Shown here: piece after piece, positions 41,376 through 55,551 of the stretch
How the letters are laid out: every line of letters starts with the position of its first letter
How positions within the stretch are numbered: position 1 is the stretch's first letter
From: Hydractinia symbiolongicarpus
Lineage: Eukaryota; Cnidaria; Hydrozoa; Anthoathecata; Hydractiniidae
DNA: 64,000 nucleotides
Assembly: GCF_029227915.1 (NCBI RefSeq)
Contig: NC_079883.1
Span: 11,098,001 to 11,162,000, forward strand
Direction of reading: 5' to 3'
Notes under the pieces: generated by a model
Database searches by the model: none
The model's input: the letters and a program-made list of their open reading frames with translations, nothing else
What the model was told of the DNA's origin: nothing
Position numbers and translations under genes: made by a program

Positions 41376-41725
41376 TTTCATTTTCATTTGTTGCCTTTTC
41401 ATTTCAATGGTGCTGTGATATATTTCTTGTTATAACAATTAAGGAACGTGGCGGTTGTTGAAAGTGTTTCCTATGACATTTTCCTACGACATTTTCAGGT
41501 GATAGTACGAGAAAAAAGAGCTTTCAAATGCATACAAACTCGATCTATTGCCGATCATCCAATAACCCTGACGGAATGGCAAATAAAATAAAATTCCGCC
41601 GCCTTCCGAGGACTTATATCGCAATCACGTTTCGTAACAGCCAAGCGAGGTTTTACCTTAGCGTTTAAGTCACCACCGACATTTGGCCGCGCAACTTTTC
41701 TAAGCTCATTCATTTTGACTTAAGG

Positions 41726-41890
41726 AGGGGGCGAGCGCGGACGCAGGCCCCCACTACCAGAAATTGTACGGTCGAGTTACTGACGTTTGCAGTAATCGCA
41801 GAGGTCAGCCCAAGCGTAGTGCAATGCAAGAGCCTCACTCTGGAAGAAAACCCTCATTGATCAGTCTTTACTTCCCCGTCAGGTAAGTAT
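41726..41890 (-). ncRNA. U1: U1 snRNA
   Basis: Intact copy. PSE-like element at 41939-41947. Confidence 0.95.
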
Positions 41891-42082
41891 GAGTTGGAAC
41901 TGCACCGTAGCATGAGGGTACCCTTCAAAGTTTGTTAATGCTTGTGGCTTGAGTGTGTTATAAACTGCCGTGTCGCGGGGCATAGGCTGTATTCTCCCCC
42001 AGTGTACGCGTTTTGTTCCCGCCGTAGACTATGCAGAGTGCCGTCGGAAAGAGGACTGCTATTATTCTTTTATTGCTTATGT

Positions 42083-42267
42083 GGGCCGCCATCGGTAATA
42101 GTGCAACACCAAGGCAACCCGTGGTCACGGCGTGAATGAATCCACCTCCATGACCCAAGGCCAAAAATCAGATTAATATACTGACCATTCAGAGAATGGC
42201 CTACCAGATATTAAACTGATAAGAACAGATACTACACTTGATCTTAGCCATTAGGCCGAGAAGCGAT
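42083..42267 (-). ncRNA. U2: U2 snRNA
   Basis: Intact copy. PSE-like element at 42313-42321. Confidence 0.95.
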
Positions 42268-42589
42268 AAAGAACAAGCGTTGCCATGATAGGCATCGTCC
42301 ACACACCGTAACTGCTTGTGGAGCATGTCACGTTACTGTAAAGCTTACAACTGTCACCGCGTACGGATGGACGGCGACATAGTAAAAATCACGGCTGTTG
42401 ATTTAGCCGTAGGATGGAGAGCGACTGTAGCGAGTGGATGGTAACTTACATGAATGCTAACAAAGGCGACGATACTAAGTGCGTGATATTACTTTCCAAT
42501 ATGACTGCGTACATTCCGTTTATCAACGCATTACGCCAGAACGTGCGCGCGCGTTACACAGTAGACCATGCAGCCGAAATGCGACAGTG

Positions 42590-42662
42590 CGACCCTGCCA
42601 GGAGTCGAACCTGGAATCCCCTGATTCGTAGTCAGATGCCTTATCCATTGGGCCACAGGGCC
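42590..42662 (-). tRNA. tRNA-Arg (ACG)
   Basis: Intact copy. Confidence 0.96.
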
Positions 42663-43241
42663 ATGCTTATGACTTCGCCCCATCGTTATTTTGGCTTGCG
42701 CATTCGTTTTACTTACGACAGAATTCTTCGTGTTTGTAGCCATGAAAGAAAGGGACTTCTGTGAGTGAATTTTTTTACTGTGGTCTAATAAAAAAGTCGA
42801 AACGCAGTGCCCAATATATGAATTGCTCCTAATAGCCGGAAACAGGCCGTGTCGATGATGTAGGCCGACATACGCAACGCAAACCAAAGAACGCTTTATG
42901 AAAATCCTAACACGGGCGCGGAAGAAGCCCAAATTAACAGAGTAGATGTAATGCTGAAGACCTCAAACTCCAGCAGCTTCTCTTTCAGACTATTGCGTCG
43001 TGCTACAAATAAAAATTAACATGCTTTCGCATAGTCGCGGCTCCCAAAACGGACATTATACGATGTACAGAAACACACATTTCTGTTTTCGCGCCAAATC
43101 AATTCCCGGGAGTGGTACTTTTACGTCCGCATACTTCGCACCGTCTTAAATTATATCTCATTTACACGGTAATGTTTAGTATACTTCTACTGTGATAACA
43201 AGCATCGTTTATCGTTGGATTGTTGTAAGAAAACATTAAAA

Positions 43242-43793
43242 ATGAGTGAAGCAGCTTCTCCAAAGAAAATCGCACCCAAGAAGAAACCTGCTGCAAAGAA
43301 GACAGCTGATCACCCTAAATATGTGGACATGATCAAGGCTGCTATCGCTACCCTAAAGGAACGCGGTGGTTCATCTCGCCAAGCTATTACAAAATATATT
43401 CATGCAAATTACAAAGTTGCTGAAAACTCAGATCATCATCTGAAAATGGCTCTTAAACGAGGAGTAACATCAGGCGATTTGATTCAAACTAAAGGCACTG
43501 GTGCTTCTGGATCATTCAAGCTAGGTCAGGTAAAAAAAGAAAAACCTAAGAAAAAGGCCGCAGCAAAAAAGCCAACGGCAAAGAAGCCTACTGCAAAGAA
43601 AAGTACACCAAAAAAGAAGCCAGCAAAGAAGAGCACGCCAAAGAAAGCAGCAAAGAAGCCTGCCACAAAGAAAGCCTCGGCTAAGAAACCAGCAGCTAAG
43701 AAACCCACAAAGAAGCCTGTTGCTAAAAAACCTGCAGCAAAGAAGGTCAAAAAGACTCCCAAAAAGGCAGCAAAGAAGACCGCAAAAAAATAA
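43242..43793 (+). CDS. H1: Linker histone H1
   Basis: Intact copy. Stem-loop at 43826-43841. Last H1 upstream of the H1/H3 deletion. Confidence 0.97.
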   Translation: MSEAASPKKIAPKKKPAAKKTADHPKYVDMIKAAIATLKERGGSSRQAITKYIHANYKVAENSDHHLKMALKRGVTSGDLIQTKGTGASGSFKLGQVKKEKPKKKAAAKKPTAKKPTAKKSTPKKKPAKKSTPKKAAKKPATKKASAKKPAAKKPTKKPVAKKPAAKKVKKTPKKAAKKTAKK

Positions 43794-44154
43794 TTTGTGT
43801 GTATCTGGCTATTACATTAACAAACGGCTATTTTTATAGCCACACATTTACAAAAAAACATTATCTTGGTACAAAGTTAAACTTGTTTAAGTCACTTAAA
43901 CAGTTAAAAAAGAGTAATTTTAAGATTAGATTCCCTAAGTTTAAGTATTTTCGTTTTTAAATTTCTTATTTTCTTGCTTTTACTTTTCTTGCCCTTCATA
44001 TTTTTAACATTGTCAAACTTTATGTAGCATAAAATTTTTATGTAGCATAAAATTTAAACAGAAAGCAGAACAAAGTTTGATATAAAAAGCTAGCCGTAAT
44101 ATTTTTTATGGATGTGTGGCTATAAAAATAGCCGTTTTTTGTTTGGTAAGATGC

Positions 44155-44568
<414 letters not shown>

Positions 44569-45046
44569 TTAAGAAGTCGATGTAGTACGGATACACAAGA
44601 CGGTCTAAAATGCACTATCGCGCCAAAGTTTTATTTCTCATATTGATTGACAGCTAAGGTTCAAAACAAACCATTTGATTGGTGCTAAGAAAGTAATTTC
44701 TGATTGGCTGCATAATGACATTACGCTCATTACTTTAACATTTTTATAAAATCTGTGTTTTTTGGCTACGGGAAAACGGCTGTATCTTCTGATACACAAA
44801 AGCTTTTGACTTTTTTTTTTTTTAGTAAGTAGCAGAAGGTTTGGCGAATTCCAACGATGCCAAATTTATTGCCTTACTGAAACATTAAGACCACGAATTT
44901 TTAAAAAAACTACAGTTTTACTTAAAAAAATGTACAAAATGTTCGGAACATTTTGTAATGACGCAACTCTATTGGTTAATTAGGGTGTTTCCACGAGCAG
45001 TAGGTAATTTTATGGCCTCTTTTTAAAGCTGTCTGAATTCTGTTAA

Positions 45047-45403
<357 letters not shown>

Positions 45404-45865
45404 GCGTTGTCATTGCTCAACAAAAACGGCTATTTTTATAGCCACAAATCTTTTAAAACATTACTTTGTGCACGCTTCCAAATTACACAATGTGTAAAGT
45501 CTTGTCACAGTTACATTTATTGCTATACGATACTATGTCATATATGACACAAAAAAAATTTAGAAATACTTTGTAGGGTTAATTTGCCTGGGAGTGTTTC
45601 CGTGAAAAGCTGGGTTAAGTTAAATGTAAGCAATAACATGGATCAATGTACTTGTCTTTTCTGCAAGTACAGCTAATAATACGTATGAAAAGTGAAGCTA
45701 ATCCACACACACACATGGGGAAGTATTTTAAATGTAGGCTAGTGTTCTTAAGCACATTATTTAGAAGTTTTATTAACTTCGGTTAACTTGTAGTGACGCC
45801 AAGTAAATGTTTTTTTAAAGATGTGTGGTCTTAAAAAAGACCGTTTGTGTTTGGTAGACGTTGGT

Positions 45866-46268
45866 TTACTTGCTGCTTGTGTATTTTGTGACGGCTTTTG
45901 TTCCTTCACTGACTGCGTGTTTTGCAAGTTCTCCAGGCAAGAGAAGACGTACTGCGGTTTGAATTTCACGAGAAGAGATGGTCGACTTTTTGTTTTGAAG
46001 AGCCAAACGCGAAGCTTCGGAAGCAATGCGCTCAAAGATGTCGTTGACAAATGAGTTCATGATGCTCATAGCTTTGCTTGAAACTCCGACATCTGGGTGA
46101 ACTTGTTTCAAAAATAGCAAAATAAATAGCATAACTTTCCTTTCTCTTTCTCTTGCGTTTCTTTTCACCAGTTCCACCAATCTTTCCTCCTTTTTTGCCG
46201 GCTCTTTTTTCACCTTTCTTGGCTACTTTAGGTGCCTGTTTTCCTCCTTTAGCTGCTGCGTCAGACAT
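45866..46268 (-). pseudogene. H2B: Histone H2B pseudogene (frameshift)
   Basis: The start, tail and first residues through KESYAIY match the intact gene. Eleven bases (CATTGTAGATG on the plus strand) are then replaced by nine (ATAGCAAAA, 46114-46122). This shifts the frame, and translation would run into [11 protein letters not shown] and stop after 78 residues at 46032. The original frame continues intact beyond the lesion to 45866. Without the histone fold the product could not pair with H2A. The stem-loop (45827-45842) and promoter look unchanged, so an mRNA could still be made. The lesion could also be a local assembly error. Confidence 0.92.
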
Positions 46269-46552
46269 GGTTAAAAATTTTTGCTACTTAACTTGTAAAT
46301 AAGCATTAAACTGCAAGTCAAAACTTTTTGTTTATAAGTAAAAAAATCGGATCGAATTCGATCCGAAAACGCCGATACGCAATTTAATTGGTTAAAAAAA
46401 AAATCTTTTGTTTAATACTTAATTATGATTGGTTAAAAAAACATGATTTCGATCCTATTTTTATGATGAAAAAACGAGTAAAGTTTATTTCGTTAACACT
46501 TACGTTAAATATTCGTACGTTTTTGTATTAACTTACAAATCAAATCGCAGTT

Positions 46553-46933
46553 ATGTCTGGACGTGGAAAAGGTGGAAAAGCTAAGGCTAAAGCCAAGACA
46601 AGATCCTCAAGAGCTGGACTTCAATTTCCAGTCGGTAGAGTGCATAGATTCCTTCGTAGAGGGCACTATGCTAACCGAATTGGATCTGGAGCACCAGTTT
46701 ACTTAGCAGCCGTCTTGGAATATTTATCTGCTGAGATATTGGAGTTGGCTGGTAACGCAGCAAGAGACAACAAAAAAGCTAGGATTATTCCAAGACATTT
46801 ACAATTGGCTGTTCGTAATGATGAAGAATTAAACAAACTTTTGAGCGGTGTAACCATTGCAGCTGGTGGTGTTTTGCCAAACATTCAAGCTGTCTTACTC
46901 CCAAAGAAGAACGACAAAGGACAGAAGAAGTAA
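46553..46933 (+). CDS. H2A: Histone H2A
   Basis: Intact copy opposite the broken H2B. Stem-loop at 46956-46971. Confidence 0.98.
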   Translation: MSGRGKGGKAKAKAKTRSSRAGLQFPVGRVHRFLRRGHYANRIGSGAPVYLAAVLEYLSAEILELAGNAARDNKKARIIPRHLQLAVRNDEELNKLLSGVTIAAGGVLPNIQAVLLPKKNDKGQKK

Positions 46934-47130
46934 ACCGCTACACTCAGAAAACAACGGCTATTTTTATAGCCACACATCTTTAAAAAAACATTGTTTTTTT
47001 CACAAAACTATAACCTTAAAGTCTAATAGATAATCCATGCATACGCCTTGTCCTAAGTAACTCAAAGAAATTAAATAAAAAAATTTGATCACAACGTCAA
47101 AATAAATTGCACGTATTTGCCCCTACTAAT

Positions 47131-47249
47131 GTCTACGGCCATACCACGATGAACACACCCGTTCTCGTCTGATCACGGAAGTTAAGCATCGTCGGGCCGG
47201 GATAGTACTTGGATGGGGGACCGCCTGGGAACTCCCGGTGTCGTAGGCT
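47131..47249 (+). rRNA. 5S rRNA: 5S ribosomal RNA
   Basis: Intact copy with TTTT terminator. Confidence 0.96.
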
Positions 47250-47599
47250 TTTCATTTTCATTTGTTGCCTTTTCATTTCAATGGTGCTGTGATATATTTC
47301 TTGTTATAACAATTAAGGAACGTGGCGGTTGTTGAAAGTGTTTCCTATGACATTTTCCTACGACATTTTCAGGTGATAGTACGAGAAAAAAGAGCTTTCA
47401 AATGCATACAAACTCGATCTATTGCCGATCATCCAATAACCCTGACGGAATGGCAAATAAAATAAAATTCCGCCGCCTTCCGAGGACTTATATCGCAATC
47501 ACGTTTCGTAACAGCCAAGCGAGGTTTTACCTTAGCGTTTAAGTCACCACCGACATTTGGCCGCGCAACTTTTCTAAGCTCATTCATTTTGACTTAAGG

Positions 47600-47764
47600 A
47601 GGGGGCGAGCGCGGACGCAGGCCCCCACTACCAGAAATTGTACGGTCGAGTTACTGACGTTTGCAGTAATCGCAGAGGTCAGCCCAAGCGTAGTGCAATG
47701 CAAGAGCCTCACTCTGGAAGAAAACCCTCATTGATCAGTCTTTACTTCCCCGTCAGGTAAGTAT
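47600..47764 (-). ncRNA. U1: U1 snRNA
   Basis: Intact copy. PSE-like element at 47813-47821. Confidence 0.95.
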
Positions 47765-47956
47765 GAGTTGGAACTGCACCGTAGCATGAGGGTACCCTTC
47801 AAAGTTTGTTAATGCTTGTGGCTTGAGTGTGTTATAAACTGCCGTGTCGCGGGGCATAGGCTGTATTCTCCCCCAGTGTACGCGTTTTGTTCCCGCCGTA
47901 GACTATGCAGAGTGCCGTCGGAAAGAGGACTGCTATTATTCTTTTATTGCTTATGT

Positions 47957-48141
47957 GGGCCGCCATCGGTAATAGTGCAACACCAAGGCAACCCGTGGTC
48001 ACGGCGTGAATGAATCCACCTCCATGACCCAAGGCCAAAAATCAGATTAATATACTGACCATTCAGAGAATGGCCTACCAGATATTAAACTGATAAGAAC
48101 AGATACTACACTTGATCTTAGCCATTAGGCCGAGAAGCGAT
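47957..48141 (-). ncRNA. U2: U2 snRNA
   Basis: Intact copy. PSE-like element at 48187-48195. Confidence 0.95.
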
Positions 48142-48463
48142 AAAGAACAAGCGTTGCCATGATAGGCATCGTCCACACACCGTAACTGCTTGTGGAGCAT
48201 GTCACGTTACTGTAAAGCTTACAACTGTCACCGCGTACGGATGGACGGCGACATAGTAAAAATCACGGCTGTTGATTTAGCCGTAGGATGGAGAGCGACT
48301 GTAGCGAGTGGATGGTAACTTACATGAATGCTAACAAAGGCGACGATACTAAGTGCGTGATATTACTTTCCAATATGACTGCGTACATTCCGTTTATCAA
48401 CGCATTACGCCAGAACGTGCGCGCGCGTTACACAGTAGACCATGCAGCCGAAATGCGACAGTG

Positions 48464-48536
48464 CGACCCTGCCAGGAGTCGAACCTGGAATCCCCTGATT
48501 CGTAGTCAGATGCCTTATCCATTGGGCCACAGGGCC
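48464..48536 (-). tRNA. tRNA-Arg (ACG)
   Basis: Intact gene. Its upstream flank is now only 126 bases from the deletion junction, so an orphan H3 promoter points at it from the same strand. Confidence 0.96.
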
Positions 48537-48662
48537 ATGCTTATGACTTCGCCCCATCGTTATTTTGGCTTGCGCATTCGTTTTACTTACGACAGAATTC
48601 TTCGTGTTTGTAGCCATGAAAGAAAGGGACTTCTGTGAGTGAATTTTTTTACTGTGGTCTAA

Positions 48663-49506
<844 letters not shown>

Positions 49507-49968
49507 GCGTTGTCATTGCTCAACAAAAACGGCTATTTTTATAGCCACAAATCTTTTAAAACATTACTTTGTGCACGCTTCCAAATTACACAATGTGTAA
49601 AGTCTTGTCACAGTTACATTTATTGCTATACGATACTATGTCATATATGACACAAAAAAAATTTAGAAATACTTTGTAGGGTTAATTTGCCTGGGAGTGT
49701 TTCCGTGAAAAGCTGGGTTAAGTTAAATGTAAGCAATAACATGGATCAATGTACTTGTCTTTTCTGCAAGTACAGCTAATAATACGTATGAAAAGTGAAG
49801 CTAATCCACACACACACATGGGGAAGTATTTTAAATGTAGGCTAGTGTTCTTAAGCACATTATTTAGAAGTTTTATTAACTTCGGTTAACTTGTAGTGAC
49901 GCCAAGTAAATGTTTTTTTAAAGATGTGTGGTCTTAAAAAAGACCGTTTGTGTTTGGTAGACGTTGGT

Positions 49969-50373
49969 TTACTTGCTGCTTGTGTATTTTGTGACGGCTT
50001 TTGTTCCTTCACTGACTGCGTGTTTTGCAAGTTCTCCAGGCAAGAGAAGACGTACTGCGGTTTGAATTTCACGAGAAGAGATGGTCGACTTTTTGTTTTG
50101 AAGAGCCAAACGCGAAGCTTCGGAAGCAATGCGCTCAAAGATGTCGTTGACAAATGAGTTCATGATGCTCATAGCTTTGCTTGAAACTCCGACATCTGGG
50201 TGAACTTGTTTCAAAACATTGTAGATGTAAATAGCATAACTTTCCTTTCTCTTTCTCTTGCGTTTCTTTTCACCAGTTCCACCAATCTTTCCTCCTTTTT
50301 TGCCGGCTCTTTTTTCACCTTTCTTGGCTACTTTAGGTGCCTGTTTTCCTCCTTTAGCTGCTGCGTCAGACAT
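49969..50373 (-). CDS. H2B: Histone H2B
   Basis: Intact copy. Stem-loop at 49930-49945. Confidence 0.98.
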   Translation of the reverse strand: MSDAAAKGGKQAPKVAKKGEKRAGKKGGKIGGTGEKKRKRKRKESYAIYIYNVLKQVHPDVGVSSKAMSIMNSFVNDIFERIASEASRLALQNKKSTISSREIQTAVRLLLPGELAKHAVSEGTKAVTKYTSSK

Positions 50374-50657
50374 GGTTAAAAATTTTTGCTACTTAACTTG
50401 TAAATAAGCATTAAACTGCAAGTCAAAACTTTTTGTTTATAAGTAAAAAAATCGGATCGAATTCGATCCGAAAACGCCGATACGCAATTTAATTGGTTAA
50501 AAAAAAAATCTTTTGTTTAATACTTAATTATGATTGGTTAAAAAAACATGATTTCGATCCTATTTTTATGATGAAAAAACGAGTAAAGTTTATTTCGTTA
50601 ACACTTACGTTAAATATTCGTACGTTTTTGTATTAACTTACAAATCAAATCGCAGTT

Positions 50658-51038
50658 ATGTCTGGACGTGGAAAAGGTGGAAAAGCTAAGGCTAAAGCCA
50701 AGACAAGATCCTCAAGAGCTGGACTTCAATTTCCAGTCGGTAGAGTGCATAGATTCCTTCGTAGAGGGCACTATGCTAACCGAATTGGATCTGGAGCACC
50801 AGTTTACTTAGCAGCCGTCTTGGAATATTTATCTGCTGAGATATTGGAGTTGGCTGGTAACGCAGCAAGAGACAACAAAAAAGCTAGGATTATTCCAAGA
50901 CATTTACAATTGGCTGTTCGTAATGATGAAGAATTAAACAAACTTTTGAGCGGTGTAACCATTGCAGCTGGTGGTGTTTTGCCAAACATTCAAGCTGTCT
51001 TACTCCCAAAGAAGAACGACAAAGGACAGAAGAAGTAA
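50658..51038 (+). CDS. H2A: Histone H2A
   Basis: Intact copy. Stem-loop at 51061-51076. Confidence 0.98.
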   Translation: MSGRGKGGKAKAKAKTRSSRAGLQFPVGRVHRFLRRGHYANRIGSGAPVYLAAVLEYLSAEILELAGNAARDNKKARIIPRHLQLAVRNDEELNKLLSGVTIAAGGVLPNIQAVLLPKKNDKGQKK

Positions 51039-51235
51039 ACCGCTACACTCAGAAAACAACGGCTATTTTTATAGCCACACATCTTTAAAAAAACATTGTT
51101 TTTTTCACAAAACTATAACCTTAAAGTCTAATAGATAATCCATGCATACGCCTTGTCCTAAGTAACTCAAAGAAATTAAATAAAAAAATTTGATCACAAC
51201 GTCAAAATAAATTGCACGTATTTGCCCCTACTAAT

Positions 51236-51354
51236 GTCTACGGCCATACCACGATGAACACACCCGTTCTCGTCTGATCACGGAAGTTAAGCATCGTCGG
51301 GCCGGGATAGTACTTGGATGGGGGACCGCCTGGGAACTCCCGGTGTCGTAGGCT
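51236..51354 (+). rRNA. 5S rRNA: 5S ribosomal RNA
   Basis: Intact copy with TTTT terminator. Confidence 0.96.
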
Positions 51355-51704
51355 TTTCATTTTCATTTGTTGCCTTTTCATTTCAATGGTGCTGTGATAT
51401 ATTTCTTGTTATAACAATTAAGGAACGTGGCGGTTGTTGAAAGTGTTTCCTATGACATTTTCCTACGACATTTTCAGGTGATAGTACGAGAAAAAAGAGC
51501 TTTCAAATGCATACAAACTCGATCTATTGCCGATCATCCAATAACCCTGACGGAATGGCAAATAAAATAAAATTCCGCCGCCTTCCGAGGACTTATATCG
51601 CAATCACGTTTCGTAACAGCCAAGCGAGGTTTTACCTTAGCGTTTAAGTCACCACCGACATTTGGCCGCGCAACTTTTCTAAGCTCATTCATTTTGACTT
51701 AAGG

Positions 51705-51869
51705 AGGGGGCGAGCGCGGACGCAGGCCCCCACTACCAGAAATTGTACGGTCGAGTTACTGACGTTTGCAGTAATCGCAGAGGTCAGCCCAAGCGTAGTG
51801 CAATGCAAGAGCCTCACTCTGGAAGAAAACCCTCATTGATCAGTCTTTACTTCCCCGTCAGGTAAGTAT
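51705..51869 (-). ncRNA. U1: U1 snRNA
   Basis: Intact copy. PSE-like element at 51918-51926. Confidence 0.95.
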
Positions 51870-52061
51870 GAGTTGGAACTGCACCGTAGCATGAGGGTAC
51901 CCTTCAAAGTTTGTTAATGCTTGTGGCTTGAGTGTGTTATAAACTGCCGTGTCGCGGGGCATAGGCTGTATTCTCCCCCAGTGTACGCGTTTTGTTCCCG
52001 CCGTAGACTATGCAGAGTGCCGTCGGAAAGAGGACTGCTATTATTCTTTTATTGCTTATGT

Positions 52062-52246
52062 GGGCCGCCATCGGTAATAGTGCAACACCAAGGCAACCCG
52101 TGGTCACGGCGTGAATGAATCCACCTCCATGACCCAAGGCCAAAAATCAGATTAATATACTGACCATTCAGAGAATGGCCTACCAGATATTAAACTGATA
52201 AGAACAGATACTACACTTGATCTTAGCCATTAGGCCGAGAAGCGAT
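52062..52246 (-). ncRNA. U2: U2 snRNA
   Basis: Intact copy. PSE-like element at 52292-52300. Confidence 0.95.
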
Positions 52247-52568
52247 AAAGAACAAGCGTTGCCATGATAGGCATCGTCCACACACCGTAACTGCTTGTGG
52301 AGCATGTCACGTTACTGTAAAGCTTACAACTGTCACCGCGTACGGATGGACGGCGACATAGTAAAAATCACGGCTGTTGATTTAGCCGTAGGATGGAGAG
52401 CGACTGTAGCGAGTGGATGGTAACTTACATGAATGCTAACAAAGGCGACGATACTAAGTGCGTGATATTACTTTCCAATATGACTGCGTACATTCCGTTT
52501 ATCAACGCATTACGCCAGAACGTGCGCGCGCGTTACACAGTAGACCATGCAGCCGAAATGCGACAGTG

Positions 52569-52641
52569 CGACCCTGCCAGGAGTCGAACCTGGAATCCCC
52601 TGATTCGTAGTCAGATGCCTTATCCATTGGGCCACAGGGCC
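52569..52641 (-). tRNA. tRNA-Arg (ACG)
   Basis: Intact copy. Confidence 0.96.
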
Positions 52642-53220
52642 ATGCTTATGACTTCGCCCCATCGTTATTTTGGCTTGCGCATTCGTTTTACTTACGACAG
52701 AATTCTTCGTGTTTGTAGCCATGAAAGAAAGGGACTTCTGTGAGTGAATTTTTTTACTGTGGTCTAATAAAAAAGTCGAAACGCAGTGCCCAATATATGA
52801 ATTGCTCCTAATAGCCGGAAACAGGCCGTGTCGATGATGTAGGCCGACATACGCAACGCAAACCAAAGAACGCTTTATGAAAATCCTAACACGGGCGCGG
52901 AAGAAGCCCAAATTAACAGAGTAGATGTAATGCTGAAGACCTCAAACTCCAGCAGCTTCTCTTTCAGACTATTGCGTCGTGCTACAAATAAAAATTAACA
53001 TGCTTTCGCATAGTCGCGGCACCCAAAACGGACATTATACGATGTACAGAAACACACATTTCTGTTTTCGCGCCAAATCAATTCCCGGGAGTGGTACTTT
53101 TACGTCCGCATACTTCGCACCGTCTTAAATTATATCTCATTTACACGGTAATGTTTAGTATACTTCTACTGTGATAACAAGCATCGTTTATCGTTGGATT
53201 GTTGTAAGAAAACATTAAAA

Positions 53221-53772
53221 ATGAGTGAAGCAGCTTCTCCAAAGAAAATCGCACCCAAGAAGAAACCTGCTGCAAAGAAGACAGCTGATCACCCTAAATA
53301 TGTGGACATGATCAAGGCTGCTATCGCTACCCTAAAGGAACGCGGTGGTTCATCTCGCCAAGCTATTACAAAATATATTCATGCAAATTACAAAGTTGCT
53401 GAAAACTCAGATCATCATCTGAAAATGGCTCTTAAACGAGGAGTAACATCAGGCGATTTGATTCAAACTAAAGGCACTGGTGCTTCTGGATCATTCAAGC
53501 TAGGTCAGGTAAAAAAAGAAAAACCTAAGAAAAAGGCCGCAGCAAAAAAGCCAACGGCAAAGAAGCCTACTGCAAAGAAAAGTACACCAAAAAAGAAGCC
53601 AGCAAAGAAGAGCACGCCAAAGAAAGCAGCAAAGAAGCCTGCCACAAAGAAAGCCTCGGCTAAGAAACCAGCAGCTAAGAAACCCACAAAGAAGCCTGTT
53701 GCTAAAAAACCTGCAGCAAAGAAGGTCAAAAAGACTCCCAAAAAGGCAGCAAAGAAGACCGCAAAAAAATAA
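53221..53772 (+). CDS. H1: Linker histone H1
   Basis: Intact copy. Stem-loop at 53805-53820. The H1-H3 spacer after it is cut at 54071, so no H3 faces it. Its promoter is the first to carry the A variant (53021). Confidence 0.97.
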   Translation: MSEAASPKKIAPKKKPAAKKTADHPKYVDMIKAAIATLKERGGSSRQAITKYIHANYKVAENSDHHLKMALKRGVTSGDLIQTKGTGASGSFKLGQVKKEKPKKKAAAKKPTAKKPTAKKSTPKKKPAKKSTPKKAAKKPATKKASAKKPAAKKPTKKPVAKKPAAKKVKKTPKKAAKKTAKK

Positions 53773-54074
53773 TTTGTGTGTATCTGGCTATTACATTAAC
53801 AAACGGCTATTTTTATAGCCACACATTTACAAAAAAACATTATCTTGGTACAAAGTTAAACTTGTTTAAGTCACTTAAACAGTTAAAAAAGAGTAATTTT
53901 AAGATTAGATTCCCTAAGTTTAAGTATTTTCGTTTTTAAATTTCTTATTTTCTTGCTTTTACTTTTCTTGCCCTTCATATTTTTAACATTGTCAAACTTT
54001 ATGTAGCATAAAATTTTTATGTAGCATAAAATTTAAACAGAAAGCAGAACAAAGTTTGATATAAAAAGCTATTA

Positions 54075-54097
54075 TGCACTATTACCGATGGCGGCCC
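54075..54097 (+). pseudogene. U2: U2 snRNA 3'-end fragment
   Basis: Only the last 23 nt of U2 (TGCACTATTACCGATGG...) remain here, in the plus orientation, left by the inversion breakpoint inside U2. Confidence 0.88.
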
Positions 54098-54289
54098 ACA
54101 TAAGCAATAAAAGAATAATAGCAGTCCTCTTTCCGACGGCACTCTGCATAGTCTACGGCGGGAACAAAACGCGTACACTGGGGGAGAATACAGCCTATGC
54201 CCCGCGACACGGCAGTTTATAACACACTCAAGCCACAAGCATTAACAAACTTTGAAGGGTACCCTCATGCTACGGTGCAGTTCCAACTC

Positions 54290-54454
54290 ATACTTACCTG
54301 ACGGGGAAGTAAAGACTGATCAATGAGGGTTTTCTTCCAGAGTGAGGCTCTTGCATTGCACTACGCTTGGGCTGACCTCTGCGATTACTGCAAACGTCAG
54401 TAACTCGACCGTACAATTTCTGGTAGTGGGGGCCTGCGTCCGCGCTCGCCCCCT
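54290..54454 (+). ncRNA. U1: U1 snRNA (inverted copy)
   Basis: Full-length U1 on the opposite strand to all others. Its PSE-like element (54233-54241) and about 190 bases of upstream flank moved with it, so it may still be active. Confidence 0.94.
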
Positions 54455-54804
54455 CCTTAAGTCAAAATGAATGAGCTTAGAAAAGTTGCGCGGCCAAATG
54501 TCGGTGGTGACTTAAACGCTAAGGTAAAACCTCGCTTGGCTGTTACGAAACGTGATTGCGATATAAGTCCTCGGAAGGCGGCGGAATTTTATTTTATTTG
54601 CCATTCCGTCAGGGTTATTGGATGATCGGCAATAGATCGAGTTTGTATGCATTTGAAAGCTCTTTTTTCTCGTACTATCACCTGAAAATGTCGTAGGAAA
54701 ATGTCATAGGAAACACTTTCAACAACCGCCACGTTCCTTAATTGTTATAACAAGAAATATATCACAGCACCATTGAAATGAAAAGGCAACAAATGAAAAT
54801 GAAA

Positions 54805-54923
54805 AGCCTACGACACCGGGAGTTCCCAGGCGGTCCCCCATCCAAGTACTATCCCGGCCCGACGATGCTTAACTTCCGTGATCAGACGAGAACGGGTGTG
54901 TTCATCGTGGTATGGCCGTAGAC
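54805..54923 (-). rRNA. 5S rRNA: 5S ribosomal RNA (inverted copy)
   Basis: Full-length 5S with its TTTT run (54802-54805 read on the minus strand) and 80 bases of its normal upstream flank. The internal promoter makes it likely functional. Confidence 0.95.
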
Positions 54924-55003
54924 ATTAGTAGGGGCAAATACGTGCAATTTATTTTGACGTTGTGATCAAATTTTTTTATTTAATTTCTTTGAGTTACTTA
55001 GGA

Positions 55004-55156
55004 CAACCCGTGGTCACGGCGTGAATGAATCCACCTCCATGACCCAAGGCCAAAAATCAGATTAATATACTGACCATTCAGAGAATGGCCTACCAGATAT
55101 TAAACTGATAAGAACAGATACTACACTTGATCTTAGCCATTAGGCCGAGAAGCGAT
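55004..55156 (-). pseudogene. U2: U2 snRNA, 3' truncated by inversion breakpoint
   Basis: The 5' end, branch-site recognition segment and Sm site are intact and the promoter is normal. The last 32 nt, including the TTGCAC loop of stem-loop IV that binds U2A'/U2B'', are replaced by the 5S upstream flank. 3' end formation and assembly of the particle would be expected to fail or be weak. Confidence 0.92.
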
Positions 55157-55478
55157 AAAGAACAAGCGTTGCCATGATAGGCATCGTCCACACACCGTAA
55201 CTGCTTGTGGAGCATGTCACGTTACTGTAAAGCTTACAACTGTCACCGCGTACGGATGGACGGCGACATAGTAAAAATCACGGCTGTTGATTTAGCCGTA
55301 GGATGGAGAGCGACTGTAGCGAGTGGATGGTAACTTACATGAATGCTAACAAAGGCGACGATACTAAGTGCGTGATATTACTTTCCAATATGACTGCGTA
55401 CATTCCGTTTATCAACGCATTACGCCAGAACGTGCGCGCGCGTTACACAGTAGACCATGCAGCCGAAATGCGACAGTG

Positions 55479-55551
55479 CGACCCTGCCAGGAGTCGAACC
55501 TGGAATCCCCTGATTCGTAGTCAGATGCCTTATCCATTGGGCCACAGGGCC
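55479..55551 (-). tRNA. tRNA-Arg (ACG)
   Basis: Intact copy following the truncated U2. Confidence 0.96.

Larger units (their letters stand above)
54072..55006 (-). repeat. Inverted 932-bp 5S-U1 block with 3-nt filler
   Basis: Positions 54075-55006 are the reverse complement of standard-repeat positions 5980-6911. TTA at 54072-54074 matches neither side. The right junction has a CAA shared by both parents. The block spans the upstream flank of 5S, all of 5S and U1, the U1 promoter and 23 nt of the U2 3' end. Confidence 0.95.

Noticed and set aside
54072-55006. Transposable element as cause of the inverted block
   Set aside because: The block is ordinary 5S-U1 sequence without terminal inverted repeats, target-site duplication or an element-encoded frame.
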